Source: Derxia lacustris
GTDB taxonomy: Bacteria > Pseudomonadota > Gammaproteobacteria > Burkholderiales > Burkholderiaceae_E
Assembly (NCBI RefSeq): GCF_002105195.1
Contig: NZ_MUHU01000024.1
Location: 1-57,561 of the forward strand
DNA length: 57,561 nt
Direction: 5' to 3'
In this document: positions 49,421 through 57,561 of the stretch, piece after piece
Layout of the letters: each line of letters starts with the position of its first letter
How positions within the stretch are numbered: the first letter of the stretch is position 1
The notes under the pieces: generated by a model
Told to the model about the DNA's origin: nothing
The model's input: the letters and a program-made list of their open reading frames with translations, nothing else
The model's database searches: none
Position numbers and translations under genes: made by a program

Positions 49421-51943
49421 ATGCAAAGCCCAGTGTCCAACGTGTCGCAAGAGTCCGACTCCCATCCGTATCCCATCCCGAGCCGCGAAGACATTCTTCG
49501 TGTTCTGCGTGCCTCCTCGCCGGAATTGCTCACCCCCATTCAGCTGGCCGCGCAGCTCGGCGTGACCGAGCGCGAAATGGAAGGCTTCTCGCGCCGCATC
49601 GGTGCGATGGAGCGCGATGGCCAGCTGCTGCCGAACCGCAAGGGCGTGCTGCTGCTCGCCACCAAGCTCGATTTCATCGCCGGTCGCGTGATCGGCCATC
49701 GCGACGGCTTCGGCTTTCTGCATCCGGATGACGGCGCGCCGGACATCTACCTGCCGCCGAAGGAGATGCTGAAGGTGCTGCACGGCGACCGCGTGCTGGT
49801 GCGCATTTCGGGCATGGGCCGCAATGGCCGCTCGGAAGGCAGCATCGTCGAGGTAACCGAGCGGCGTACCGACAAGCTCGTCGGCCGCTTCATCAGCGAG
49901 CGCGGCGTGTTCGTGGTGGTGCCCGAGGATCAGCGCATCAAGCACGACATCCTGATTCCGCCGGGCGAGCAGCGTGCCGCCCAGCCGGGCCAGGTGGTGG
50001 TGGCGCAGATCATCGAGCAGCCGTCGCGCTATTCGCAGCCGATCGGCCGCGTGATCGAGGTGCTGGGCGAGATCGACGATCCGGGCATGGAGATCGAGAT
50101 CGCGGTGCGCAAGTTCGATGTGCCGCATGTGTTCTCGGACGAGGCCAAGGCGCTGGCCGCCAAGCTGCCCGACGAGGTGCGCGCCAAGGATCTGAAGGCG
50201 CGCGTCGATCTGCGCGATGTGCCGCTCGTGACCATCGACGGCGAGGACGCGCGCGACTTCGACGACGCGATCTATGTCGAGCGCTTCAGCACCGGGCGCG
50301 GCCGGACCAAGAAGGACCTGTTCCGGCTGCTGGTGGCGATCGCCGACGTGAGCCACTACGTGACGCCCGGCGATGCGCTCGACGCCGACGCGGTGGAACG
50401 CAGTACCTCGGTCTACTTCCCGCGCCGCGTGATCCCGATGCTGCCGGAGAAGCTGAGCAACGGCCTGTGTTCGCTGAACCCCGACGTGGACCGTCTGTGC
50501 CTGGTGGCCGACATGGTGATCGACACCGCTGGCGACATCGTGGCCTACCAGTTCTACCCGGCGGTCATGCACAGCCAGGCGCGCTTCACCTACACCGAGG
50601 TCTGGAACATCCTGTCCAACCCCGAGTTCGCGTCGCAGCTGCCGACCAGGCGGGCGGCGCTGGTGCCGCACTTGCAGGACGCCTACGACCTGTTCAAGAC
50701 GCTGCTGGCCGGGCGCCAGAAGCGCGGCGCGATCGAGTTCGAGACGACCGAGACCTACATCGTCTGCAATGCCGTGGGCAAGATCGAGCAGATCATTCCG
50801 CGCACCCGCAACGATGCGCACCGGCTGATCGAGGAATGCATGCTCGCGGCCAATGTGAGCGCGGCCGACTTCATCCTGCGCAGCAAGCATCCGTCGCTGT
50901 TCCGCATTCACGAAGGGCCGACGCCCGAGAAGCTGGCCAATCTGCGCACGCTGCTCAAGACCATCGGCATGCACCTGGGCGGCGGCGACGAGCCCACGCC
51001 GGGCGATTACGCCGCGCTGATGGAGCTCATCAAGCAGCGCTCCGATGCGCCGCTGCTGCAAACGGTGCTGCTGCGCTCGATGCAGCAGGCGATCTACTCG
51101 CCGGACAACGTGGGCCACTTCGGCTTGGCGTATGCGGCCTATGCGCACTTCACCAGCCCGATCCGGCGCTATCCCGATCTGCTGGTGCATCGCACGATCA
51201 AGGCGATTCTCGAAGGCCGGCAGTACGTGCCGGATGCCGCCACGCCGGCCGGCGAGGGCGAGCACGTCAAGGCCGATCTGCGCAGCCGCAGCGCGCGCGG
51301 CAAGCAGGCCCAGGCCGAGGTGCATGAGCGCTGGGGCCAGCTCGGCGCCATGTGCTCGGCCAACGAGCGCCGCGCCGACGACGCCAGCCGCGATGTGCAG
51401 GCCTGGCTCAAGTGCTTCTACATGCGCGAGCGCGTGGGCGAGCAGTACTCGGGCCGCATCTCGGGCATTGCGCCGTTCGGCGTGTTCATCACGCTCGACA
51501 ACCTCTATGTCGAGGGCATGTGCCATGTGAGCGAACTGGGCGCCGAGTACTTCCAGTTCAACGAGGCCTTCCATGAGCTGCGCGGCGAGCGCACCGGCCA
51601 GCGCTACCGGCTTGGCGACGCGATCCATGTGCAGGTCAGCCGCGTCGACCTCGAAGCGCGAAAGATCGACTTCCGGCTGGTGAAGGCGACCACGCATGAA
51701 GAGCTGTCGAAGGCGGCGGCGCGCGTCGTGGCGGCCGAAGGGCGCCTGCAATCGGGCGAGCCCGGCGATGCCAAGCCCGCGCCGGCCAAGCGCAGCGCGC
51801 CCAAGCGCACGCCCGAGAAGGTGGCGGCGTCCAAGGCCGGCGCCCAGGCCAAGCAGCGGCGCGGCGAGCTGCGCAAGGCGCGCGGCAACGGCGGCGGTTC
51901 GGCCGGCGGCGCCAGCAAGAAGGGTCCGCGCAAGCCGCGCTGA
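49421..51943 (+). CDS. rnr: Ribonuclease R
   Basis: 840 residues. 3'-5' exoribonuclease that degrades structured RNA and matures rRNA and tmRNA. Order: winged-helix region (about 20-85), two cold-shock OB domains (about 85-240), RNB catalytic domain (about 260-590; metal-binding IDGEDARDFDDAI near 270), S1 domain (about 672-752; YSGRISGIAPFGVF) and a Lys/Arg-rich C-terminal tail (about 770-840). The ATG at 49421 has no clear ribosome site; GTG at 49433 or 49442 would remove only 4-7 residues. rlmB follows, the usual pairing. Confidence 0.96.
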   Translation: MQSPVSNVSQESDSHPYPIPSREDILRVLRASSPELLTPIQLAAQLGVTEREMEGFSRRIGAMERDGQLLPNRKGVLLLATKLDFIAGRVIGHRDGFGFLHPDDGAPDIYLPPKEMLKVLHGDRVLVRISGMGRNGRSEGSIVEVTERRTDKLVGRFISERGVFVVVPEDQRIKHDILIPPGEQRAAQPGQVVVAQIIEQPSRYSQPIGRVIEVLGEIDDPGMEIEIAVRKFDVPHVFSDEAKALAAKLPDEVRAKDLKARVDLRDVPLVTIDGEDARDFDDAIYVERFSTGRGRTKKDLFRLLVAIADVSHYVTPGDALDADAVERSTSVYFPRRVIPMLPEKLSNGLCSLNPDVDRLCLVADMVIDTAGDIVAYQFYPAVMHSQARFTYTEVWNILSNPEFASQLPTRRAALVPHLQDAYDLFKTLLAGRQKRGAIEFETTETYIVCNAVGKIEQIIPRTRNDAHRLIEECMLAANVSAADFILRSKHPSLFRIHEGPTPEKLANLRTLLKTIGMHLGGGDEPTPGDYAALMELIKQRSDAPLLQTVLLRSMQQAIYSPDNVGHFGLAYAAYAHFTSPIRRYPDLLVHRTIKAILEGRQYVPDAATPAGEGEHVKADLRSRSARGKQAQAEVHERWGQLGAMCSANERRADDASRDVQAWLKCFYMRERVGEQYSGRISGIAPFGVFITLDNLYVEGMCHVSELGAEYFQFNEAFHELRGERTGQRYRLGDAIHVQVSRVDLEARKIDFRLVKATTHEELSKAAARVVAAEGRLQSGEPGDAKPAPAKRSAPKRTPEKVAASKAGAQAKQRRGELRKARGNGGGSAGGASKKGPRKPR

Positions 51944-51984
51944 TCGCTCCGTGAGGCGGCCCGAGCGCCGCGACAACGTCATTC

Positions 51985-52043
51985 ACCGGCCGTGCGCCGG
52001 TTTTCATTCCGGCCGCTGCGGCATCATGCGCGGCCCGTTTTTT
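51985..52043 (+). terminator. Weak tandem hairpins between rnr and rlmB
   Basis: ACCGGC/GCCGGT (loop five) followed by TTT at 52002, then GGCCGC/GCGGCC (loop 13) followed by CG and six Ts at 52038. Stems are short, so read-through into rlmB is likely. Confidence 0.35.
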
Positions 52044-52054
52044 CCAGAGCATTC

Positions 52055-52807
52055 ATGACCAAACCCAGCAAGGTCCTGCACGGCTTTCATGCCGTCACCG
52101 CGCGGCTGCGCCACGCGCCGGCCAGCATCCGCCAGCTTTATGTCGAGCAGAGCCGGCGCGACCGTCGCATGCAGGATTTCATTGCCCGCGCCACCGAGGC
52201 CGGGCTCAAGCCCACGCCGGTCGATGCGGCGCGCATCAACGGCGTGGCCGGCAACGACCGCCATCAGGGCGTGGTGGCGGTGGTCGACGAGATCGAGATC
52301 GCCCGCACGCTCGACGACGTGCTCGATCTGCTGCCGCAGGGCGAGGATGCGCTGCTGCTGGTGCTCGACTCGATCACCGATCCGCACAACCTGGGCGCCT
52401 GCCTGCGCGTGGCCGACGGTGCCGGCGCGCATGCCGTGGTCGCGCCCAAGGACCGCGCGGCCGGCCTGAGCGGCGTGGTCGCCAAGGCGGCGAGCGGCGC
52501 GGCCGAATCGGTGCCCTACGTGGTCGTGACCAATCTCGCGCGCAGCCTGCGCGAGATGAAGGACGCCGGCCTGCGCATCATCGGCACCACCGACGACGCG
52601 CCCAAGACCATCTTTGAAGCCGACCTGAGCGGCCCGATCGCCCTGGTGCTCGGCGCCGAAGGCGAGGGCATGCGCCGGCTCACGCGCGACACCTGCGACG
52701 AGCTGGTCAGCATCCCGATGGCCGGCGCGGTCGAGAGCCTGAACGTCTCGGTGGCGAGCGGCGTCTGCCTGTATGAAGCCCTGCGTCAGCGCAGGAAACC
52801 GGCCTGA
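52055..52807 (+). CDS. rlmB: 23S rRNA (guanosine-2251-2'-O)-methyltransferase RlmB
   Basis: 250 residues. N-terminal L30e-like substrate domain (about 1-90; [12 protein letters not shown]) and a C-terminal SPOUT domain with the trefoil knot: [28 protein letters not shown] and [14 protein letters not shown]. Methylates Gm2251 in the peptidyl-transferase P loop. ATG at 52055 gives the canonical start; a longer frame upstream lies in the hairpin region. Confidence 0.96.
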   Translation: MTKPSKVLHGFHAVTARLRHAPASIRQLYVEQSRRDRRMQDFIARATEAGLKPTPVDAARINGVAGNDRHQGVVAVVDEIEIARTLDDVLDLLPQGEDALLLVLDSITDPHNLGACLRVADGAGAHAVVAPKDRAAGLSGVVAKAASGAAESVPYVVVTNLARSLREMKDAGLRIIGTTDDAPKTIFEADLSGPIALVLGAEGEGMRRLTRDTCDELVSIPMAGAVESLNVSVASGVCLYEALRQRRKPA

Positions 52808-52851
52808 ACGCGGGAATAAAATCGTCCTGCCTTCCAACGGAGTAGCCATTC

Positions 52852-53511
52852 ATGACCGTTTTCCATCGTGTTTCGCGCGTGCTGACGCTTGCCTCGCCGC
52901 TGCTGCTGCTGGCCGCCTGTGCCAATCAGCCGAAGAACGAGGCGCCCACGTCCCAGCCCGCGCCTGAAACCATTTCGGCGACCGAACTGGGCCAGCCGGC
53001 GCCGCTGCCGGCGCCCGAGCCGATCGTGCTCGAACCGGCCAAGGCCGATGTCGACGCCTACAAGCGCGTGGTGGCCGAGCACATCGCCGGCGCCGCCCGC
53101 ACCGCGCTCAAGCAGGACGCGCCGCGTCCGGCCGATACCGCGCTCAAGGGCGTGACCGTGGTCGGCCTGCAAGTACACAGCGACGGCAAGATCGACCGCG
53201 CCTGGGTCGTGCGTTCGTCGGGCGACGACAAGCTCGACCAGTTCGCGCTGGCCAGCGTGGTGTCGACCCAGCCGCTGCCGGCGCCGCCCGCCAACACCAC
53301 GCTCGGCATCGGCTACACCATCTTTTCCGAGTCCTGGCTGCATCGCAGCGACGGCCGTTTCCAGCTCATCTCCAAGACGCTGACCACGGCGGTGCCGACG
53401 CCGGCCTATGCCGAGGCGGCTCCCGCCAAGGCCACGCGCGCCGCCAAGCCCAAGACGGCCGTGGCCGCTTCTGGCGCGGCCGCCACGCCGCGCGCCTCGG
53501 CCAGCCGCTGA
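52852..53511 (+). CDS. Lipoprotein with TonB C-terminal-like domain
   Basis: 219 residues. Lipoprotein signal with lipobox LLAAC (Cys near 23), a Pro/Ala/Glu linker (about 25-65), a domain resembling the TonB C-terminus (about 75-165; VVGLQVHSDGKIDRAWVVRSSG, read as GLQVHSDGKIDRAWV then DKLDQFAL) and a Lys/Ala-rich tail. True TonB has an N-terminal transmembrane anchor; this one is a lipid-anchored variant, so it is not a standard energy transducer. Role unknown. 45 bases after rlmB. Confidence 0.75.
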   Translation: MTVFHRVSRVLTLASPLLLLAACANQPKNEAPTSQPAPETISATELGQPAPLPAPEPIVLEPAKADVDAYKRVVAEHIAGAARTALKQDAPRPADTALKGVTVVGLQVHSDGKIDRAWVVRSSGDDKLDQFALASVVSTQPLPAPPANTTLGIGYTIFSESWLHRSDGRFQLISKTLTTAVPTPAYAEAAPAKATRAAKPKTAVAASGAAATPRASASR

Positions 53512-53514
53512 TCG

Positions 53515-54504
53515 GTGCGGCCTGACGCGGTGGTGGCGCCCGCCATCACCGGCCGGGGCGGGCAGCGTCCGCCCCTCATTCCCTTCCTCATCCTGCTGGC
53601 CGGCGGCAGCTGCATCGGCTTTGCGGCGATCTTCGTGCGGCTGGCCGAGACCGGGCCGGTGGCCAGCGCGTTCTGGCGCATGGCGCTGGCCGCGCCGCTG
53701 CTGGCGCTGCTCGCCGGGCGCGGCGCAGGTCGCCTGACCGCTCGCCGGCCCGGCGCCGTCCCCGGCGCGCTGCGCGACCGCGCGGTCTGGGCTTCGGCGG
53801 CCTGCTTTGCCGCCGACCTTGGCGTGTGGCACTTCTCCATCGGCTTGACCACGGTGGCCAATGCGACGCTGCTGGCCAATTTCGCGCCCATCGTCGTGAC
53901 GCTGGCGGCCTGGTGGCTGACCGGTGTGCGACCCGGCGCGCGCTTTGTGCTGGGCGGCGCGCTGGCATTGGCCGGCGCGATCGCGCTGGTGGCGCGGCCT
54001 GCCGCGGCTGGCGCCACGCCGCTGCCCAATGCCGCGCTCGGCGATGCGCTCGGACTGGCGACCGCCGTCTTCTATGCCGGCTATCTCGCGGCCATCAAGC
54101 AGGCGCGCGCCCGGCACGACGCCTTGCGGCTGATGGCCTGGTCGAGCGCGCTGAGCGCGGCGTTGCTGCTGCCGGTGGCGCTGGCATTCGCCCAGCTGAC
54201 CGGCGCCCGCCTGCTGCCCGCGAGCGCCGCCGGCTGGGGCGTGCTGCTGGCGCTGGCCGTCGTGACCCAGGTGGCCGGGCAGACGCTGATCGCGCAGGCG
54301 GCGGCGCATCTGCCGGTGGCCCTGGCCAGCGTGGCGCTGCTGGTGCAGCCGCTGGTGGCGGCGCTGGCCGGCTGGGCGCTGTTTGGCGAGGCGCTCGGGC
54401 CGGCGCAGATCGCCGGCGGCGTGGCGATCCTGCTCGGCGTTCAGTTCGCGCGGCGTGCCGCGCCGGCCGCCGCCGACAGCACGCCGCCCACCACCGGCCG
54501 ATAG
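53515..54504 (+). CDS. EamA/DMT family transporter
   Basis: 329 residues with about ten transmembrane helices and two EamA repeats (FAAIFVRLAETGPVASAFWRM; VAGQTLIAQAAAHLPVALAS in the second). Drug/metabolite superfamily; substrate unknown, amino acid or purine export are common for the family. Start GTG at 53515, three bases after the lipoprotein stop; another start may lie within the first 15 codons. Its last 64 bases overlap, tail to tail, the secreted protein gene on the minus strand. Confidence 0.85.
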   Translation: MRPDAVVAPAITGRGGQRPPLIPFLILLAGGSCIGFAAIFVRLAETGPVASAFWRMALAAPLLALLAGRGAGRLTARRPGAVPGALRDRAVWASAACFAADLGVWHFSIGLTTVANATLLANFAPIVVTLAAWWLTGVRPGARFVLGGALALAGAIALVARPAAAGATPLPNAALGDALGLATAVFYAGYLAAIKQARARHDALRLMAWSSALSAALLLPVALAFAQLTGARLLPASAAGWGVLLALAVVTQVAGQTLIAQAAAHLPVALASVALLVQPLVAALAGWALFGEALGPAQIAGGVAILLGVQFARRAAPAAADSTPPTTGR

Positions 54505-55052
54505 CCGGCGAGCAGCGCCCGCAGCGCCGGCAGCGCACGCTCATGTTCGGCGGCATCGCGCGCATCGAGCAGCAGCACCACCCAGGCCGCGCCGTCGCGG
54601 CCAAAGGCCAGCGTCTGCCGGCCGGCATCGGCGTTTGCGCTGGCGACGGTCAGCGTCGGCCAGTCGGGCCCGCTGCCGGCCGGCAGATCGGCGCCGCGCG
54701 TGGCCGTCAGCGTGAGCGAGCCGCCGAGCGCGCGGTCCTGCTCCTGGCCGATCAGCCGTTCCAGATCGGGCGCCACCTCGGCCTCGACCACCCGCGCCAC
54801 GATGCGCGCCGGCGCCTCGGCCAGCGAGCTGCCGACCGGCACCAGCACCAGCTGCTGCAGGCGCGGGCTCCATTCCTCGTCCACCGCCCAGCCGGGCGGC
54901 GGCGTCAGCCGGGGCCGATCCCAGACGCAGACGGCGGCGCCGCAAGGCACGATCAGCCGGTCGAGTTCGGCATGCAGCGGCGCGGCTGGCGCCAGCAGGG
55001 CCAGCGCCAGCAGGCCGGGGCGCACGCGATTTGCAAGAAGATTTCCGTTCAT
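54441..55052 (-). CDS. Hypothetical secreted protein
   Basis: 203 residues, no recognised family. N-terminal signal peptide (RPGLLALALLAPAAPLHA, cleavage after about residue 28). Only two Cys (PCGAAVCVWD). It contains a region PRLTPPPGWAVDEEW and ends Ala/Arg-rich. It is divergent from astA, 42 bases away, and overlaps the transporter gene by 64 bases at the 3' end. Real coding is supported by the signal peptide, a clean position between two genes and a frame that continues well beyond the overlap; function cannot be stated. Confidence 0.6.
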   Translation of the reverse strand: MNGNLLANRVRPGLLALALLAPAAPLHAELDRLIVPCGAAVCVWDRPRLTPPPGWAVDEEWSPRLQQLVLVPVGSSLAEAPARIVARVVEAEVAPDLERLIGQEQDRALGGSLTLTATRGADLPAGSGPDWPTLTVASANADAGRQTLAFGRDGAAWVVLLLDARDAAEHERALPALRALLAGYRPVVGGVLSAAAGAARRAN

Positions 55053-55094
55053 GCCGCCAGCTTATCGGCAGCCCAATCCCGCACCGAGCCGCCC

Positions 55095-56183
55095 ATGCGC
55101 TTTCTCCGCCCCGCCGTTGCCGACGATCTCGATGCCCTGCTCGACCTGGCGCGCGGCGCCGGCAGCGGCCTGACCACGCTCAAGCCCGACCGCGCGCTGC
55201 TGGCCGAGCGGCTCGACCGCGTCGCCGGCTCGTTCGCGCAGACGCTGCCCGAGGCCGAGCGCGACTACCTGTTCGTGCTCGAAGACAGCGCCGACGGCAG
55301 CCTTGGCGGCGTGTCGGCCGTGCGCGCAGCGGTCGGCCTCGACGAGGCCTTCTACAACTACCGCGTCGGCAGCCTGGTGCATTCGAGCCGCGAGCTGGGC
55401 ATCTGGAACGCCATGCCCACGCTCTTTCTGGTCAACGACCTCACCGGCGCGGCCGAGCTGTGCAGCCTGTTGCTGCGCAGCGACTGGCGCGGCGGCGTGG
55501 CGGGGCGCTTGCTATCGAAGGCGCGGCTCGGTTTCATCGCCGAGTTCCGCAGCCTGTTCGGCGAGGAAATCTGCGCCGAGCTGCGCGGCTACCAGGACGA
55601 GGACGGCCGCGTGCCGTTCTGGGAAGGCCTGGGCCGCTGCTTCTTCGGCATGGATTTCGAGCGCGCCGACGATCTTTCGGCACGCGGCCGCAAATCCTTC
55701 ATCGCTGAGCTGATGCCCAAGTACCCGCTCTATCTCGACCTGCTGCCGCGTGCCGCGCGCGAGGCGGTCGGCCGCGTGCATCCGGCCACGCTGCCGGCGC
55801 GCCGCCTGCTGGAGGCCGAAGGGCTGCGCGACCAGGGCTATGTCGACATCTTCGACGCCGGCCCGGTGCTGCAGGCGCGCATCGCCGAGCTGCGCGTGCT
55901 GCGCCACAGCCGGCGGATCGCGGCCGGCGCGGTCGGGCAGCGGCGCAGCCGGTCGCGCGGCGCGGCGGCGAGTGCGGCGAGTGCGGCGAGTGCGGCGCCG
56001 GCAAGCGCCGCAGCGACTGCGCCCGGACCGGTCGCGCACTGGCTCGTCGCCAACACCGCGCTGGCCGGTTTTCGCGCCATTGCCTGGCCTGGCGATGCGG
56101 CCGCGCCACAGCCGCTCGATGCCGAGGCGCTCGCGCTACTGTGTGTCGGCGCTGCCGATCCGGTCCGCATCTACCGTCTGTGA
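55095..56183 (+). CDS. astA: Arginine N-succinyltransferase
   Basis: 362 residues; usual length is about 340. First enzyme of the ammonia-producing arginine succinyltransferase (AST) pathway, moving succinyl from succinyl-CoA to arginine. Family marks: MRFLRPAVADDLDALL, GLTTL, FFGMDFERAD, GRVHPATLPARRLLEAEGL and a C-terminal VAHWLVANTALAGFRA. The extra residues fall in an Ala/Ser-rich stretch (about 290-312) encoded by a 9-base tandem repeat. ATG at 55095. astB follows after four bases. Divergent from the secreted protein gene. Confidence 0.93.
   Translation: MRFLRPAVADDLDALLDLARGAGSGLTTLKPDRALLAERLDRVAGSFAQTLPEAERDYLFVLEDSADGSLGGVSAVRAAVGLDEAFYNYRVGSLVHSSRELGIWNAMPTLFLVNDLTGAAELCSLLLRSDWRGGVAGRLLSKARLGFIAEFRSLFGEEICAELRGYQDEDGRVPFWEGLGRCFFGMDFERADDLSARGRKSFIAELMPKYPLYLDLLPRAAREAVGRVHPATLPARRLLEAEGLRDQGYVDIFDAGPVLQARIAELRVLRHSRRIAAGAVGQRRSRSRGAAASAASAASAAPASAAATAPGPVAHWLVANTALAGFRAIAWPGDAAAPQPLDAEALALLCVGAADPVRIYRL
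55965..55997 (+). repeat. 9-bp tandem repeat inside astA
   Basis: Unit GCGGCGAGT, 3.7 copies, in phase with codons (Ala-Ala-Ser). Being a multiple of three, slippage would change the linker length without a frameshift. Confidence 0.85.
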
Positions 56184-56187
56184 ATCC

Positions 56188-57522
56188 ATGACCGCACGCG
56201 AATTCAACTTCGACGGCCTCGTCGGCCCGACCCATCATCACGCCGGCCTGTCGCGCGGCAACCTCGCGTCACAGGAGCATCGCGCCGCAGTGTCCAATCC
56301 GCGCGCGGCCGCGCTGCAAGGGCTGGCCAAGATGCGCGCGCTGGCCGATCGCGGCCATGCCCAGGCGCTGCTGCCGCCCCAGCCCCGGCCCGACTGGAAC
56401 CTGCTCGCCGCCGTGGGCTTTGCCGGCCGCGATGCCGCCACGCTCGACCGCGCCGGCCGCGAGGCACCGGCGCTGCTGGCCGCCGCCTGGTCGGCCGCCG
56501 CGATGTGGACCGCCAATGCCGCCAGCGTCAGCCCCTCGGCCGACTGCGCCGACGGCCGGGTGCATTTCACCGTCGCCAATCTCAACGCCAAGCTGCACCG
56601 CGCCGGCGAGCAGCGCTTTACCGCGCGACTGCTGCGGCGGGTGTTCGGCAACGCCAGCCATTTCGTCGTGCATGACGCGCTGCCCGCCAGCCCGGCGCTC
56701 GGCGACGAGGGCGCGGCCAATCAGGTGCGGCTGGCCGCCAGCCACGGCGAGCCGGGCGTCGAACTGTTCGTCTACGGCGCCAGCGCCTTCGATCCGAGCC
56801 GGCCCGCGCCCAAGCGCTTTGTGGCGCGCCAGACCGACGAGGCCGGCCGCGCCATCGCCCGGCTGCACGGCTTGGCGCCCGGCCGCGTCGTGCATGCGCA
56901 GCAGCATCCGGCCGCCGTCGATGCCGGCGTGTTCCACAACGATGTGATCGCGCTCGGTCAGCGCGACCTGCTGCTGGCGCATGAGCTGGCCTTTGCCGAC
57001 GAGGACGGCACGCTCGCCGCACTGCGCCGCGCGCTCGATCCGCTGCCGCTGCGCCATCTGCGCGTCAGCAGCATCGAGCTGTCGCTGGCCGACGCGGTAC
57101 GCAGCTATCTGTTCAACGGCCAGCTGCTCGACCGGCCGGATGGCCGCTTCACGCTGGTGGTGCCGGCCGAATGCCGGCGCATCGACAGCGTGGCGCGCTG
57201 GCTCGACGACCGGCTCGACGCGGGCGATGCGATCGCCGACGTGCTGGTCTGCGAACTGGGCGAGAGCATGCGCAACGGCGGCGGCCCGGCCTGCCTGCGG
57301 CTGCGCGTGGCGCTCACGGCCGAGGAGGCGGCGGCGGTGCATCCGGGCGTGCTGTTCACGCCGGCGCTGCATGCGCGGCTGGCCGACTGGGTCGGGCGGC
57401 ATTACCGCGACCGGCTGGTGGCCGACGATCTGCGCGATCCGGCGCTGGCGGCCGAGGTGGCGCGCGCGCTGGCCGAGCTGGAGACCTTGCTCGATCTGCC
57501 TGGGCTTTACACGCGGGATTGA
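56188..57522 (+). CDS. astB: N-succinylarginine dihydrolase
   Basis: 444 residues, normal length. Second step of the AST pathway: splits succinylarginine to succinylornithine, carbon dioxide and two ammonia. Catalytic residues of the guanidine-modifying fold are in place: Glu174 in DEGAANQ, His250 in FHNDVIALG and nucleophile Cys369 in GGPACLRLRV. Start REFNFDGLVGPTHHHAGLS. Directly after astA (four bases). Only 39 non-coding bases remain to the window edge, so astE or another pathway gene may follow. Confidence 0.96.
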   Translation: MTAREFNFDGLVGPTHHHAGLSRGNLASQEHRAAVSNPRAAALQGLAKMRALADRGHAQALLPPQPRPDWNLLAAVGFAGRDAATLDRAGREAPALLAAAWSAAAMWTANAASVSPSADCADGRVHFTVANLNAKLHRAGEQRFTARLLRRVFGNASHFVVHDALPASPALGDEGAANQVRLAASHGEPGVELFVYGASAFDPSRPAPKRFVARQTDEAGRAIARLHGLAPGRVVHAQQHPAAVDAGVFHNDVIALGQRDLLLAHELAFADEDGTLAALRRALDPLPLRHLRVSSIELSLADAVRSYLFNGQLLDRPDGRFTLVVPAECRRIDSVARWLDDRLDAGDAIADVLVCELGESMRNGGGPACLRLRVALTAEEAAAVHPGVLFTPALHARLADWVGRHYRDRLVADDLRDPALAAEVARALAELETLLDLPGLYTRD

Positions 57523-57561
57523 CTGTTCGGCTTGCATCGAAGGCGCCGGCGTGCCGGGGGC

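Noticed and set aside
49343..51982. Minus-strand open frame of 879 codons opposite rnr
   Set aside because: Antisense shadow of RNase R; low-complexity His/Arg/Ala composition.
52786..54309. Minus-strand open frame of 507 codons opposite the lipoprotein and transporter
   Set aside because: Gly/Arg-rich shadow crossing two plus-strand genes, no signal peptide or domain.

Overview
The window is a 57.6 kb piece of a GC-rich chromosome from a betaproteobacterium, most probably of the order Burkholderiales. The main evidence is gene order: relA-tRNAVal-thrS-infC-rpmI-rplT-pheST-ihfA-merR-tRNAPro, then surE-pcm-nlpD, then ndk-rlmN-pilW-rodZ-ispG-hisS-yfgM-bamB-der-hfq-hflXKC-hisZ-purA-hpt-rnr-rlmB. 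HisZ, the extended IhfA and the ATC-initiated infC fit the same group. Genus cannot be fixed from the sequence alone. I see no insertion sequence, prophage, CRISPR array or rRNA gene. Coding is dense and mostly on the plus strand.

Region 1 (1-11.7 kb) is the unusual part. It holds the C-terminal part of a DUF2126 protein, a circularly permuted (cp) ATP-grasp/alpha-E fusion, a transglutaminase-like protein, a separate cpATP-grasp, a separate alpha-E protein and a second transglutaminase-like protein. The NAD(P)-dependent glutamate dehydrogenase gene gdhA follows on the minus strand. Divergent from gdhA is Anbu, a proteasome-type peptidase with an N-terminal Thr. This looks like a complete amidoligase-transglutaminase-Anbu locus. 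Such loci are predicted to make and process an unknown peptide or protein modification; the chemistry is unresolved. An intrinsic terminator inside the gdhA leader and a sigma-54-like element before the second ligase operon are possible control points.

Region 2 (11.7-15.5 kb) is mixed metabolism: a metallophosphoesterase, 3-hydroxybutyrate dehydrogenase, an alpha/beta hydrolase, a RidA-family protein and an MtfA-type peptidase. Region 3 (15.8-26.5 kb) is stringent response and translation: monofunctional RelA, tRNA-Val(GAC), ThrS, IF3, L35, L20, PheST, IHF-alpha, a MerR regulator and tRNA-Pro(GGG). Region 4 (26.6-32.3 kb) has surE-pcm-nlpD without rpoS behind it, then a PolB-like exonuclease, RlmD and a Bax-inhibitor-1 protein.

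Region 5 (32.5-52.8 kb) is a long, tightly packed block. It covers nucleotide metabolism (Ndk, PurA, phosphoribosyltransferase), rRNA/tRNA modification (RlmN, RlmB), cell envelope (PilW, RodZ, IspG, YfgM, BamB), ribosome assembly (Der), RNA regulation (Hfq, RNase R) and membrane proteolysis control (HflX/K/C), with tRNA-Leu(CAG) antisense before rnr. Region 6 (52.8-57.5 kb) holds a TonB-C-like lipoprotein, an EamA transporter, an unknown secreted protein and astA-astB of the arginine succinyltransferase pathway. Positions and motifs were read by eye; family names rest on recognised motifs and context, not on searches.
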